Below, one piece after another: positions 17,086 to 26,181 of a stretch of DNA of 64,000 bases; the first letter of the stretch is position 1; each line of letters opens with the position of its first letter. The notes under the pieces are model-generated. The model worked only from the letters and a program-made list of their open reading frames with translations. It searched no databases and was not told the DNA's origin. The position numbers and the translations under genes were made by a program. Source of the DNA: Hyphomicrobium sp. ghe19 (lineage in GTDB: Bacteria; Pseudomonadota; Alphaproteobacteria; Rhizobiales; Hyphomicrobiaceae); contig NZ_LR743509.1 of assembly GCF_902712875.1 (NCBI RefSeq), positions 434,001 through 498,000 of the forward strand. The letters run 5' to 3'.

Positions 17086-19019
17086 TTTCCCTTCGCGGCT
17101 TGAACGGCCTTCGCCTTGTCGGCGTCGAACCACCAGACCTGAGTCAGACCCGCTGTCTGCGACGGCAATTTCGCCGGGCGTCCGAAGATGTCCCAGTAGG
17201 CGAGGCGTTCGAAGGGATAATGCCAGTGCGGTACGACGTAGTTATTCCACAGCAGCACGCGATCGAGCGCGTGGGTTGCGGCAACGAGATCGTCGCGATC
17301 CTTTGCGAACACGATCTTGTCGACGATCTTGTCGACAGCGGGGTTCTTGATGCCGGCCGTATTGCGGCTGCCCGGTTTGTCGGCCGACGCCGAGCCCCAG
17401 AAATCCCGCTGCTCGTTGCCGGGCGAATTCGACTGGGCGAACGTGTCGACGATGATATCGAAGTCGCGATTGTCTTCGCGCTGCTTATACTGCGCATCGT
17501 CGACGTTACGCACGGTCGCCTTAATGCCGAGTGCGGAAAGATCTTTCACGTAAGGCAGGATGATCCGTTCGAACGTATCGCCATTGATCAGGAATTCGAC
17601 CGTCATCTGCTCGCCCTTATCGTTGCGAAGGGCGCGCGCAGTCGAGCCCGATGAAAGGCCGATCGTCTTCTTGATCTTGCACCAGGTTCCGCACGACGGA
17701 TCGTCGACTGCTTCACTCCTGATTTTCCAGCCTGCGGCTTCGAGAAGTTTCAGAGCCTCCTGCTGATGCTTGCGGTAATCGCCTTCCTGCGTGTTGACAG
17801 GGTTCTTCCATTCGGTCGTGAAGACTTCCGGCGGGACCTCGTCTTTTACTTCGTTCAGGATTTCGAGTTCGCGCCCCTGCGGCAGGCCGGTCGCCGCCAG
17901 ATCGGAATTGGCGAAGTAGCTATCGACGCGCTGATAGAGGTCGAAGAATAGTTTCTTGTTGGTTTCCTCGAAATTGAAAAGCAGGTTGAACGCCTGGCGC
18001 ACACGCGGGTCTTGGAATTGCGGGCGGCGGAGATTGAAGACGAATGCCTGCATCGGCGCGACGCGCTTGACCGGGATCGCTTCCTTTTTCACGAGGCCCT
18101 TCTTCAGGGCGTCGAAATTATACTGCGTCGCCCAGGCTGCTGCCTGGTTCTCGCCCCACACGTCGATGGATCCGGTCTTGAAGTCTTCGAAGGCGGGCGT
18201 GCGGTCGCGATAATACGTGAATTCGAGAGTGTCGAAATTCTGCTGTCCGCGCATCACGGGCAGATCTTTCGCCCAGTAGTCGGGGACGCGCTCGTAACTG
18301 ATCTTGCGGCTCGTATCGACCGACTTGATTTTGTAGGGGCCGTTGCCGAGCGGCGGCTCGACAGTGGTCTCGGCGAGGCTACGCTGTTTGCCGTTGGCGT
18401 CTTTGCCTTCCCAGTAATGCTTCGGCACGATGTTCAGCTCGCCGACGATCATCGGCAACTCGCGATTGCCGGCCTTGTCGAACGTGAACTTCACCTCGTG
18501 ATCGCCGGTCTTTTCGGCCTTTACGACGTTCTTGTAGTAGAACGCGTAGAACGGATTGACCTTCTTGAACTCGTCGAACGAGAAGATCACGTCTTCGGGC
18601 GTGATGGGTTGACCGTCCTGAAATTTCGCTTCGGGGCGGAGCTTGAAAGTCACCGAGGAAAAATCATCCGGATAGGACGCGCACTCAGCGATGAGCGCGT
18701 ATTGCGTCGAGGGCTCGTCAAGGCTCGGCGTAAACAGGCTGTCGTACAACAGTCCAAGTCCCGCGGCCTTGACGCCTTTGTCGGAGAAGGGGTTCAGCGT
18801 GTCGAAGGTGCCGTTCGCCCATTGGCGCACGGTTCCGCCCTTCGGTGCGTCGGGATTGACCCAATCGAAATTTTTGAAGTCCGGTCCGTATTTGGGCTCG
18901 CCGACGAGAGACATGGCGTTGCGGCACTGAGATTCGTTCGCATTTGCCGGGTTCGGGATCGGCCAGAAACTCAAGAACGCCAGCGCGGCAACCATGAACG
19001 GCGTCAGGCGCATCTGCAT
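17082..19019 (-). CDS. yejA2: Peptide ABC importer substrate-binding protein (first copy)
   Basis: Periplasmic SBP_bac_5 family binding protein, 645 aa, the first gene of the yej operon. The signal peptide is short and ends near NPANA-NES; the mature chain starts with GEPKYGPDFKNFDWVNPDAPKGG, the same opening as its neighbour. It has an insertion around residues 480-500 with two cysteines (DPSCGTWCKIKK) that the second copy lacks; these could form a disulfide. ATG 19019 has GGAAGGA upstream; an earlier start at 19151 would add 44 residues without a signal-peptide pattern. Confidence 0.9.
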   Translation of the reverse strand: MQMRLTPFMVAALAFLSFWPIPNPANANESQCRNAMSLVGEPKYGPDFKNFDWVNPDAPKGGTVRQWANGTFDTLNPFSDKGVKAAGLGLLYDSLFTPSLDEPSTQYALIAECASYPDDFSSVTFKLRPEAKFQDGQPITPEDVIFSFDEFKKVNPFYAFYYKNVVKAEKTGDHEVKFTFDKAGNRELPMIVGELNIVPKHYWEGKDANGKQRSLAETTVEPPLGNGPYKIKSVDTSRKISYERVPDYWAKDLPVMRGQQNFDTLEFTYYRDRTPAFEDFKTGSIDVWGENQAAAWATQYNFDALKKGLVKKEAIPVKRVAPMQAFVFNLRRPQFQDPRVRQAFNLLFNFEETNKKLFFDLYQRVDSYFANSDLAATGLPQGRELEILNEVKDEVPPEVFTTEWKNPVNTQEGDYRKHQQEALKLLEAAGWKIRSEAVDDPSCGTWCKIKKTIGLSSGSTARALRNDKGEQMTVEFLINGDTFERIILPYVKDLSALGIKATVRNVDDAQYKQREDNRDFDIIVDTFAQSNSPGNEQRDFWGSASADKPGSRNTAGIKNPAVDKIVDKIVFAKDRDDLVAATHALDRVLLWNNYVVPHWHYPFERLAYWDIFGRPAKLPSQTAGLTQVWWFDADKAKAVQAAKGK

Positions 19020-19121
19020 ATTCGAATTCGTCCTTCCAACTCTCGCTTGCAATTCGAGCTTAACATGGCTTCGGCTACCGGGGATAAGGCCGCCCGGCGG
19101 GACATGAGCCGCACATGAAAC

Positions 19122-19147
19122 GACCCCGCCGAGTGCCCGGCAGGGTC
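19122..19147 (-). terminator. Probable terminator of cycM
   Basis: Read on the minus strand, GACCCTGCCG and CGGCGGGGTC form a 10-bp stem (one wobble) with a 6-base loop, followed by only three Ts. It starts 36 bases beyond the cycM stop and lies before the yej operon start. Confidence 0.5.
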
Positions 19148-19182
19148 GCAAAGTTTTCCGTTCTTAGCGAGTTAAAACGCCG

Positions 19183-19746
19183 TCATTTTGGCAGTGGAAC
19201 GGGGGTATCTGCAAGCGTCGCCAGATAGGCAATTACGTCCGCTTCATCAGAGGCGGTGGGGAGCCCCTTGAACACCATTTTGGTGCCCGGAATGAAGGTT
19301 TTGGGACCGTGAAGAAAATGTGCGAGTTCTTCGAACGACCAATTGCCGCCCTTGGACTTCATGGCTTCAGAATAGCTGAAGCCGGGGAAGCTCGCCTTCG
19401 GGCGATTAACGACGTCCCACAGGTTCGGCCCGACTGTCGGCGCCTTGCCTTTTTCGGACACGTGGCAGGCCTGGCATTTCTTGAATATGGCCTTGCCGTT
19501 TTCGGGATTTGCCTTCGCCAGGAGTGCGACGACTTCTTCACCGCCGCCGCCAGCGGCGGGCGCGGCTTCCGCAGCGCTTTCCTTTGATGTCGCGGCCTCG
19601 GCGGCGGGTGCGGCAGCCGGCAGCACGAATCCGGGCTTCTCGGGCGTATGCCCGACGTTCATGTCGATCGCTGTCTTCACTCCGAAAATCAAAAGCAGCG
19701 CCGACAGCACAGCGCCCGCTATCTTCGTGAACTCGAAACTGTCCAT
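19183..19746 (-). CDS. cycM: Membrane-anchored class I cytochrome c, CycM type
   Basis: Electron carrier between the quinol oxidoreductase and terminal oxidase in the CycM/cytochrome c552 family; 187 aa. A single N-terminal hydrophobic helix (residues 9-27) acts as uncleaved anchor, followed by an Ala/Glu/Pro linker, then the haem domain with CQACH at 91-95, the PTVGPNLW motif, and GTKMVFKG with the axial methionine. It is divergent from kdsB-pheA, an arrangement common in Hyphomicrobiales. Confidence 0.93.
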   Translation of the reverse strand: MDSFEFTKIAGAVLSALLLIFGVKTAIDMNVGHTPEKPGFVLPAAAPAAEAATSKESAAEAAPAAGGGGEEVVALLAKANPENGKAIFKKCQACHVSEKGKAPTVGPNLWDVVNRPKASFPGFSYSEAMKSKGGNWSFEELAHFLHGPKTFIPGTKMVFKGLPTASDEADVIAYLATLADTPVPLPK

Positions 19747-19907
19747 TTATCTTCGCTCCCTCTTCGGCTTCCCCAGGACGCGCAATTCAAGGTGACGAGA
19801 TCGATTTGCGGTATATAAGCTCGTCCACCCCGCAAGCACATCGACGTTTTTTGAATGTCGATAGCGATATCGTGGCAATTTGTCACCGAACAAAAGAACT
19901 CAACGCA

Positions 19908-20642
19908 GTGGCCCAAGAGACTCTGATCCTCATACCGGCGCGGATGCAGGCGACGCGGCTTCCCGGCAAGCCGCTCGCCGACATTCATGGAAAGCCGATG
20001 ATCGTCCACGTCTGGCGGCGTGCGGTCGAAGCGAACGCAGGGCGCGTCATCGTCGCGACCGACAGCGCCGAGATTTTACAGGCTGTGAAAGCGGCCGGCG
20101 GCGAGGCCGTCATGACACGCGCCGACCACGCATCGGGCTCGGATCGCATCCACGAGGCCGTCACCAAGGTCGATCCGGCGCGGAAAGCGGAGATTATCGT
20201 CAATCTACAGGGCGACCTGCCGACGCTCGATCCGCGGCTCGTATTGGATTGTGTCGCGCCGCTCGCGTCGGGTGAAACGGATATCGCGACGCTTGCCGCG
20301 CTCATTTCCGATGACGAGGAGCGTCTCAATCCGAACGTCGTCAAGGTCGTCGGGACGCCGATCGGTGAGAACCGGCTCCGGGCGCTTTATTTCACGCGCG
20401 CGACCGCGCCTCACGGTGAGGGGCCGCACTTTCATCACATCGGGATCTACGCTTATCGCCGCGATAGTCTCGAACGCTTCGTCGGGCTGCCTCCAGCGGT
20501 TCTCGAGAAACGCGAAAAGCTTGAACAATTACGGGCACTTGAGGCTCAGATGCGCATCGACGTCGCTATCGTTGACACCGTTCCTCTCGGTGTCGATACT
20601 CCCGCCGACCTTGAGCGCGCCCGCCGCCTCATCGCGCCTTAG
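19908..20642 (+). CDS. kdsB: 3-deoxy-manno-octulosonate cytidylyltransferase
   Basis: Activates Kdo as CMP-Kdo for lipid A/LPS core synthesis; 244 aa from the chosen start. Motifs: [18 protein letters not shown] (nucleotide binding, the first Lys of the usual KxSxRLPGKPL is replaced by a Met-Gln pattern), [18 protein letters not shown], and [12 protein letters not shown] chose GTG 19908 because conservation begins right after it; in-frame GTG 19872 and TTG 19806 remain possible. It is followed by pheA after 27 bases. Confidence 0.9.
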   Translation: MAQETLILIPARMQATRLPGKPLADIHGKPMIVHVWRRAVEANAGRVIVATDSAEILQAVKAAGGEAVMTRADHASGSDRIHEAVTKVDPARKAEIIVNLQGDLPTLDPRLVLDCVAPLASGETDIATLAALISDDEERLNPNVVKVVGTPIGENRLRALYFTRATAPHGEGPHFHHIGIYAYRRDSLERFVGLPPAVLEKREKLEQLRALEAQMRIDVAIVDTVPLGVDTPADLERARRLIAP

Positions 20643-20669
20643 CATCTTCTCCCGGACAATCGACAGGCT

Positions 20670-21581
20670 ATGACAAATCAATCAGGCTCCGAGCTCGGCG
20701 CCGGCAAAATCTCGTACCAAGGCGAGCCGGGGGCGAATTCGCATCTGGCGGCGCGCGAAGCTTATCCCGATTTCGAAAGCGTCGCCTATCCGACGTTCGA
20801 GGACGCCTTGGCGGCGGTCAAAACGGGGGAAGCGCAGTACGCGATGATCCCGGTCGAAAACTCCGTCGCCGGACGTGTCGCCGACATCCATCATCTCCTG
20901 CCCGATGCCGGTCTCTATATCGTCGGCGAGCACTTTCTGCGGGTGCGCCACCAGCTGATGGCGAAGCCCGAAGCCAGCATGTCGACGATCAAGCGTGTGA
21001 TGAGCCACACGCAGGCGCTCGGTCAGTGCCGGAACACGCTGCGCATGCTCGGCTTGAAGCCAGTTCCGGAAGCCGACACCGCCGGGTCCGCGCGCCTTGT
21101 CGCGGAAAGCGACGACGTTACGACGGGCGCCATCGCGTCGCGGCTTGCCGCCGAAATCTACGGCCTCAAGATCCTGAAGAGCGACATCGAGGATCAGGAG
21201 CACAACACGACGCGGTTCGTCATTCTGGCGAAGGACCCGGACGACGCGGAGCCTGGAAACGGCCCCGTCATGACCACGTTCCTCTTCCGGGTCCGCAACG
21301 TGCCCGCGGCCCTCTACAAGGCGCTCGGCGGGTTTGCGACGAACGGCGTCAACATGACGAAGCTCGAGAGCTATCAGGAAGAAGGCACCTTCAACGCGAC
21401 GATGTTCATCGCCGATATCGAAGGCCACCCGGTCGACCGGCCCGTTCAGTTGGCGCTGGAAGAGCTTTCGTTTTTCTCGACGCAGACGAAAATTTTCGGC
21501 ACCTATCCGGCGAGCCCATTCCGAAAGGAAGCCCGCGAGCTTGCCGCAAGCGGCCTCGTGCCGATCAAGCGCCCTGGTTGA
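20670..21581 (+). CDS. pheA: Prephenate dehydratase
   Basis: Converts prephenate to phenylpyruvate in phenylalanine synthesis; 303 aa, monofunctional (no chorismate mutase domain). The catalytic domain starts with ISYQGEPGANSHLAA and includes MIPVENSVAGRV and the TRF motif in HNTTRFVIL. The C-terminal ACT domain for phenylalanine feedback is present: NVPAALYKALGGFATNGVNM followed by KLESYQEEG, in which the usual ESRP is KLES-Y. Stop lies about 100 bases before the SRP RNA gene. Confidence 0.95.
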   Translation: MTNQSGSELGAGKISYQGEPGANSHLAAREAYPDFESVAYPTFEDALAAVKTGEAQYAMIPVENSVAGRVADIHHLLPDAGLYIVGEHFLRVRHQLMAKPEASMSTIKRVMSHTQALGQCRNTLRMLGLKPVPEADTAGSARLVAESDDVTTGAIASRLAAEIYGLKILKSDIEDQEHNTTRFVILAKDPDDAEPGNGPVMTTFLFRVRNVPAALYKALGGFATNGVNMTKLESYQEEGTFNATMFIADIEGHPVDRPVQLALEELSFFSTQTKIFGTYPASPFRKEARELAASGLVPIKRPG

Positions 21582-21646
21582 TGGCCGAGGACATCTAGCC
21601 GCCTCAGATTTTCGAGGATGAGTTAAATCCTTGATCTTCCGGAGGG

Positions 21647-21678
21647 TTGTACTTTTCCGCTGCCCGGCCCATTATAAG
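21647..21678 (+). promoter_or_regulatory. Probable promoter of the SRP RNA
   Basis: TTGTAC (21647-21652) and TATAAG (21673-21678) fit -35 and -10 boxes with a long 20-base spacing (18 if ATTATA at 21671 is used). The downstream distance fits a transcript start near 21682. Confidence 0.5.
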
Positions 21679-21681
21679 AGC

Positions 21682-21772
21682 GGGCTGGCGACGGACGAAT
21701 TCGTCGCCAACCGGGTCAGGTCCGGAAGGAAGCAGCCCTAACGATCAGAAGTCGGGTCGTTCGCCAGCCTCT
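21682..21772 (+). ncRNA. ffs: Signal recognition particle RNA, small (4.5S) type
   Basis: RNA scaffold of the signal recognition particle with Ffh. The conserved tip is plain: GGTCAGGTCCGGAAGGAAGC at 21714-21733 followed by AGCCC, the Ffh-binding loops. The ends close as a hairpin: GGGCTGGCGA (21682-21691) pairs with TCGCCAGCCT (21761-21770), giving a single long stem. Position between pheA and dnaX matches the usual ffs-dnaX order of this group. Exact ends are estimated from the base pairing. Confidence 0.95.
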
Positions 21773-21875
21773 TTATTTGCGCTCACGGGCCGATGGCCCT
21801 CCGCGAGGGCGCGACTCATCGCGGGTCGCCTTGCTCCCTCGCCCCTTCCGGGCGAAAGGTTCGATCCAGGGACCA

Positions 21876-23690
21876 ATGGCAAAGAAAAAATCAGATGCGT
21901 CGGACGGCGTCGAGGCTTCTGGCGGCTCAGAGCCCGCGAAGCCTTATGTCGTCCTGGCGCGTAAGTACCGTCCGGCGACGTTCGACGATCTGATCGGGCA
22001 GTCGGCCATGGTGACGACGCTCCGGAACGCCTTTGCGTCGGGGCGGATCGCTCAAGGCTATATGCTGACCGGCGTGCGCGGCGTCGGCAAGACGACGACG
22101 GCGCGAATTCTGGCGCGCGCGCTCAATTATGAAGCGCCCGGCTACGACAAGCCGACGATCGACATGCCGGGTCTCGGCGTTCACTGTAAAGACATCATGG
22201 AGGGCCGTCATCCGGACGTGCTCGAAATGGACGCCGCGTCGAACACCGGCGTCGACAACATTCGCGAAATCATCGAGAGTTCGCAGTACACGCCGCTCGT
22301 TGCGCGCACCAAAGTCTTCCTCATCGACGAGGTTCACATGCTGTCGAAGGGCGCGTTCAACGCGCTCCTGAAGACGCTTGAAGAGCCGCCGGCGCACGTC
22401 CGCTTCATCTTCGCGACGACGGAGATCCGCAAGGTTCCCGTGACCGTGCTGTCCCGCTGCCAGCGGTTCGATCTGCGCCGCGTCGAGCAGCCGGTGCTTG
22501 CCGAACATTTTCAAAAAATCGTCGGTGCCGAGGGTGCGAGCGCCGATGCGGATGCTTTGCAACTGATCGCGCGGGCGGCCGAGGGCTCGGTTCGCGACGG
22601 ACTTTCCATTCTCGATCAGGCCATCGCCATGGGCGAGGGGCATGTGACCGCCGCGAAGGTGCGCGACATGCTCGGTCTCGCCGACCGCGCACGCATTTTC
22701 GATCTCGCCGAATGCCTGTTCCGCGGGGATGTCGCCGGTGCAATTCAAGGGCTGTCGTCGCTGCATCGCGACGGCGCCGAGGCGGCCGAGATCGTGTCCG
22801 ACCTTGCCGAAGCGGTGCATGCCATCGCGCGCGTCAAAGCCGTTGGCGAAGAGCCTGCGGGCGAAGGCCTGACGGCTGAAGAGAAAGCGCGGTTAAAAGA
22901 TCTCGCGGGCCGGCTTTCCATGCCATACCTGTCGCGCGCGTGGCAGATGCTCGTCAAAGGTTTCGAGGAAACGGCGCGGGCGCCCAATCCGCGCGTCGCG
23001 GCCGAGATGGTTCTCATTCGCCTTGCGTACACGTCGGATCTGCCGACGCCGGACGAGTTGATCCGGGCGCTCGGTGGCGGCGCAGTGCCGGCGCGGCGTC
23101 CGGCTCTTCCCGCGGGCGACGGCGGCGGCGCTGGCGACCAACGCCAGCCGCTCAATTCGCGCGCCAGCGCCCCGGTTGCCGAAAGCTTCGACGACGAGGC
23201 GGTGGACGCGTTCGAGTTCGACGACGGCGAGCCGATCGGCGACGACGAAGACGATGGAGAAAGTCCGAGTGCTTTTCCTCTCGCCAATCCGCGTTCGTTC
23301 GACGAGGTCATCGCGCTTACGAGCGCGAAGCGCGATGTGAAGCTCACGATCCATCTCGAAGATCATGTGAGCCTCGTGAAATTCGATGCGACCGCTGGGT
23401 CGATCGATCTCTTTCTTTTTCCCGAGGCGCCTCCGGAGCTGCCCAACGAGCTTCGCGAGAAGCTCAATGCCTGGACGAACCGGCGCTGGGTCGTTTTGCT
23501 TTCGAAAGAAGCCGGTGCTCCGGCCGTCGGCGCCGTGCGCAGACAACGCGAAGCGGCCGAACTCGAATCGCTGAAAGCGCATCCGGCGGTGCGTGCCGTG
23601 CTCGAAGCGTTTCCCGATGCGAAGATCGCAGAGGTGCGGCGAATCGTCGGCCGTGAGACTGATACGGACAGCGAGAGTGAAGCCGTCTAA
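21876..23690 (+). CDS. dnaX: DNA polymerase III subunit gamma/tau
   Basis: Clamp-loader ATPase and organiser of the replicase; 604 aa. The AAA+ domain starts with VLARKYRPATFDDLIGQ, with Walker A GVRGVGKTTTAR, Walker B LIDEVHMLS and sensor 1 FIFATTEIRKVP. The zinc module between Walker A and B is degenerate: the region after Walker A has only one cysteine (GVHCKDIMEGRH) rather than four. A Pro/Gly/Asp-rich linker (about residues 405-480) leads to the tau-type C-terminal domain. ATG 21876 is the first start before conserved sequence. No slippery frameshift heptamer was noticed in the middle of the gene. Confidence 0.95.
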   Translation: MAKKKSDASDGVEASGGSEPAKPYVVLARKYRPATFDDLIGQSAMVTTLRNAFASGRIAQGYMLTGVRGVGKTTTARILARALNYEAPGYDKPTIDMPGLGVHCKDIMEGRHPDVLEMDAASNTGVDNIREIIESSQYTPLVARTKVFLIDEVHMLSKGAFNALLKTLEEPPAHVRFIFATTEIRKVPVTVLSRCQRFDLRRVEQPVLAEHFQKIVGAEGASADADALQLIARAAEGSVRDGLSILDQAIAMGEGHVTAAKVRDMLGLADRARIFDLAECLFRGDVAGAIQGLSSLHRDGAEAAEIVSDLAEAVHAIARVKAVGEEPAGEGLTAEEKARLKDLAGRLSMPYLSRAWQMLVKGFEETARAPNPRVAAEMVLIRLAYTSDLPTPDELIRALGGGAVPARRPALPAGDGGGAGDQRQPLNSRASAPVAESFDDEAVDAFEFDDGEPIGDDEDDGESPSAFPLANPRSFDEVIALTSAKRDVKLTIHLEDHVSLVKFDATAGSIDLFLFPEAPPELPNELREKLNAWTNRRWVVLLSKEAGAPAVGAVRRQREAAELESLKAHPAVRAVLEAFPDAKIAEVRRIVGRETDTDSESEAV

Positions 23691-23728
23691 AGCTTGAGCC
23701 GTTTACGGCGTGTTGCCGCGAGGACGAT

Positions 23729-24049
23729 ATGAAAGACATTATGGGAATGATGAAGCAGGTGGGCCAGATGCAGGCTCGCCTCAAAGAGATGCAGGACGAT
23801 CTCGCCAAGGCCGAACATGAAGGCCAGTCGGGCGGCGGTCTCGTGCATCTGACCGTCGACGGCAAAGGCGAAGTGAAACGCGTGCGGATCGATCCGAGCC
23901 TGATGAAGCCGGACGAAGTCGAGATTCTCGAAGATCTGATCGTTGCCGCGGCGGTGGACGCGCGCAGCAAGGTCGATACGGCCATGCAGGACAAGATGGC
24001 CGAGATCACCGGCGGCCTTCCGTTGCCGCCAGGCATGAAGCTTTTCTAG
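23729..24049 (+). CDS. ybaB: YbaB/EbfC family nucleoid-associated protein
   Basis: Small DNA-binding dimeric protein, 106 aa, of the YbaB/EbfC family, found next to dnaX-recR in many bacteria. The Met/Gln-rich N-terminal helix (GMMKQVGQMQARLKEMQ) is the coiled tweezer arm; the core contains GGGLVHLTVDGKGEVKRVRID and the C-terminus GGLPLPPGMKLF. Located 38 bases after dnaX and 57 before recR, presumably in one transcript. Confidence 0.95.
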   Translation: MKDIMGMMKQVGQMQARLKEMQDDLAKAEHEGQSGGGLVHLTVDGKGEVKRVRIDPSLMKPDEVEILEDLIVAAAVDARSKVDTAMQDKMAEITGGLPLPPGMKLF

Positions 24050-24106
24050 AAACTCGAAGACCTGCGAGTCCTCATCATCGCATCGGCTCTCCCGGCATCG
24101 CACTGA

Positions 24107-24712
24107 ATGTCTCGCAAAACCGCAGGCCCTGAAATCGAGCGCCTCGTGCAGCTGCTGGCGCGGTTGCCGGGGCTCGGGCCGCGCTCGTCGCGCAAGGCGG
24201 TGCTGTCGCTGCTCAAGCGGCGCAACGAGCTGCTCGTTCCTTTATCGGAAGCTTTGCAGCAGGCGATCGCGAAAATCGCGGAATGTCCCGTGTGCGGAAA
24301 TCTCGATACGGTTTCGCCGTGCAGCATTTGCGCCGATCCGCGCCGCGATACGAGCTTGATCGTGGTCGTCGAGGAGGTTGGCGATCTGTGGGCGCTCGAA
24401 CGTGCGGGCGTCGTCTCGGCGCAATATCACGTGCTCGGCGGGCATCTGTCGCCGCTCGACGGCGTCGGTCCGGACAAGCTCAACATCGCGAGCCTCGTTG
24501 GGCGGGCGCAATCACCGACAGTCAAAGAAATTCTGCTCGCGCTCAACGCCACCGTCGAAGGCCAATCGACGGCGCATTTTATTTCGGATCAACTCGTGTC
24601 GGCGGACGTTACGGTATCGCGCCTTGCGCAAGGCGTTCCGATCGGCGGCGAACTCGATTATCTCGACGATGGTACGCTCGCCGCCGCGTTCAAAGCCCGG
24701 CGCAAACTATAA
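24107..24712 (+). CDS. recR: Recombination mediator RecR
   Basis: Part of the RecFOR pathway that loads RecA at gaps; 201 aa, the normal length. Order of parts: N-terminal HhH ([18 protein letters not shown]), a four-cysteine zinc finger ([19 protein letters not shown]), the Toprim domain ([18 protein letters not shown]), and the C-terminal Walker B-like [20 protein letters not shown]. All four zinc cysteines are present. Confidence 0.96.
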   Translation: MSRKTAGPEIERLVQLLARLPGLGPRSSRKAVLSLLKRRNELLVPLSEALQQAIAKIAECPVCGNLDTVSPCSICADPRRDTSLIVVVEEVGDLWALERAGVVSAQYHVLGGHLSPLDGVGPDKLNIASLVGRAQSPTVKEILLALNATVEGQSTAHFISDQLVSADVTVSRLAQGVPIGGELDYLDDGTLAAAFKARRKL

Positions 24713-24730
24713 AAAGCAAGGCCTCCGCCC

Positions 24731-26095
24731 ATGACAGACGTCGAGATCGTTCGTCGTCGTAATGAAGGTCCGAGGTTCGTCACCGGGTCGCTCCTCCGCC
24801 ACATTCTGTCGATGACGACGGCAGGCGCCGTCGGGTTGATGGCGATCTTCATCGGCGACCTTGCAAACATCTATTTTCTGTCGCGCCTTGGCGACGAAGC
24901 GATCGTCGCGGCGGTTGGATATGCGAGTTCGATTCTCTTTTTTTCGACGTCGATCGGCATAGGATTGTCGATTGCCGCGACGTCGCTGATCGCGCCGGCG
25001 CTGGGTGCCCGCAGACGTGTTCGCGCACGCCGGTTGTCGGCGAACGCGCACGTACTCACATTTCTATTTTCAGCGGCCGCCAGCGTTGCGATCTGGTTTG
25101 CCATTCGGCCTCTGCTCGAACTTCTCGGCGCGACCGGCCGCACACTCGAATTGGCGAGCTTCTATCTCGTCGTCCTGGTGCCGACGCTGCCGCTTCTTTC
25201 GCTCGGCATGACGTCGGCGGCTGTGCTGCGTTCGGTCGGGGACGCGCGCCGCGCCATGCACGTCACGTTGTCCGGCGCCATCGTCAACACGATCCTCGAC
25301 CTCGTTTTCATCGTGCATTTCGGACTTGGCCTGGAAGGCGCGGTGCTGTCGTCGTTGCTGGCACGCATCGTGATCATGGGCGTCGGCCTCTACGGCGTCA
25401 TCTCGGTTCACGATCTGATGGGGCGGCCGAAAATCGCAACGCTCAAGCAAGATGCTTCGCCCTTCTGCCTCATCGCCGGCCCTGCGGTGCTGACCAATAT
25501 CGCGCCGGCGGTCGGGAACGGTTACATCACGCTCGCGATTTCGGCCTATGGAGATGCCGCGGTTGCGGCCTGGGCCATTATCGGACGTATTACGCCGGTC
25601 GCGTTCGGGGCGATTTACGCGCTCTCAGGCACCGTGGGGCCCATTCTCGGGCAGAACTTCGGCGCTCGCTCGCCGTCACGAATGCGGGATGTTTTCACGC
25701 TGTCGCTGTTGACGATGGCTGCGTTCACGGGCCTCGCGTGGCTCATTCTGGCACTCGTCGCGCATCCGCTTGCCAGCCTCTTCAAGGCGGGACCGGAGGC
25801 GCGCGATCTGATCGTCTTTTTCTGTCGCTGGCTGTCGCCGCTGTTCGTTTTTCTCGGCACGGTTTTCATCACCAACGCGGTATTCAATACGCTCGGTCGC
25901 GCCCACCTCTCGACGCTGTTGAATTGGGGGAGGGCGACCGTCGGAACCGTGCCGTTCGTGCTGCTCGGCGGCAAGTATTACGGGGCCGAAGGCGTGCTGG
26001 CCGGAAATATGATCGGTGGCGTCGCGTTCGGTTTGATTGCCATAATGGCGGGATACAGGCTGATCGCCCGGGTTGGGGAAACGCTGAAGCTTTAG
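24731..26095 (+). CDS. MATE family efflux transporter
   Basis: Inner-membrane multidrug/toxic compound exporter driven by H+ or Na+; 454 aa with about 12 hydrophobic segments arranged in two halves. The first half shows FIGDLANIYFLSRLGDEAIV, typical for MATE helix 1-2; the second half has GNGYITLAISAYGDAAVAAWA, the equivalent repeat. It follows recR by 18 bases, so it may be read from the same transcript. Substrate cannot be told from the sequence. Confidence 0.9.
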   Translation: MTDVEIVRRRNEGPRFVTGSLLRHILSMTTAGAVGLMAIFIGDLANIYFLSRLGDEAIVAAVGYASSILFFSTSIGIGLSIAATSLIAPALGARRRVRARRLSANAHVLTFLFSAAASVAIWFAIRPLLELLGATGRTLELASFYLVVLVPTLPLLSLGMTSAAVLRSVGDARRAMHVTLSGAIVNTILDLVFIVHFGLGLEGAVLSSLLARIVIMGVGLYGVISVHDLMGRPKIATLKQDASPFCLIAGPAVLTNIAPAVGNGYITLAISAYGDAAVAAWAIIGRITPVAFGAIYALSGTVGPILGQNFGARSPSRMRDVFTLSLLTMAAFTGLAWLILALVAHPLASLFKAGPEARDLIVFFCRWLSPLFVFLGTVFITNAVFNTLGRAHLSTLLNWGRATVGTVPFVLLGGKYYGAEGVLAGNMIGGVAFGLIAIMAGYRLIARVGETLKL

Positions 26096-26159
26096 GCGTC
26101 GCCGTCGTTGCACTTTTTCGCGACGCAGTTTCTAGATCGTCCGGGGACGTCCTTTTTGC

Positions 26160-26181
26160 GCCGGTTGGCTCGCCGACCGGC
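26160..26181. repeat. Inverted repeat directly before the epimerase start
   Basis: GCCGGT (26160-26165) and ACCGGC (26176-26181) are perfect inverted copies; the second copy abuts the ATG at 26182. It could be a weak hairpin at the translation start or part of a terminator for the MATE gene (preceded, not followed, by a short T run). Confidence 0.45.

Noticed and set aside
18012..19118. 368-codon frame opposite yejA2
   Set aside because: Antisense shadow of the binding-protein gene.
25738..26181. Upstream extension of the epimerase frame
   Set aside because: Lies in another frame inside the MATE gene; NAD-binding motif starts just after 26182.
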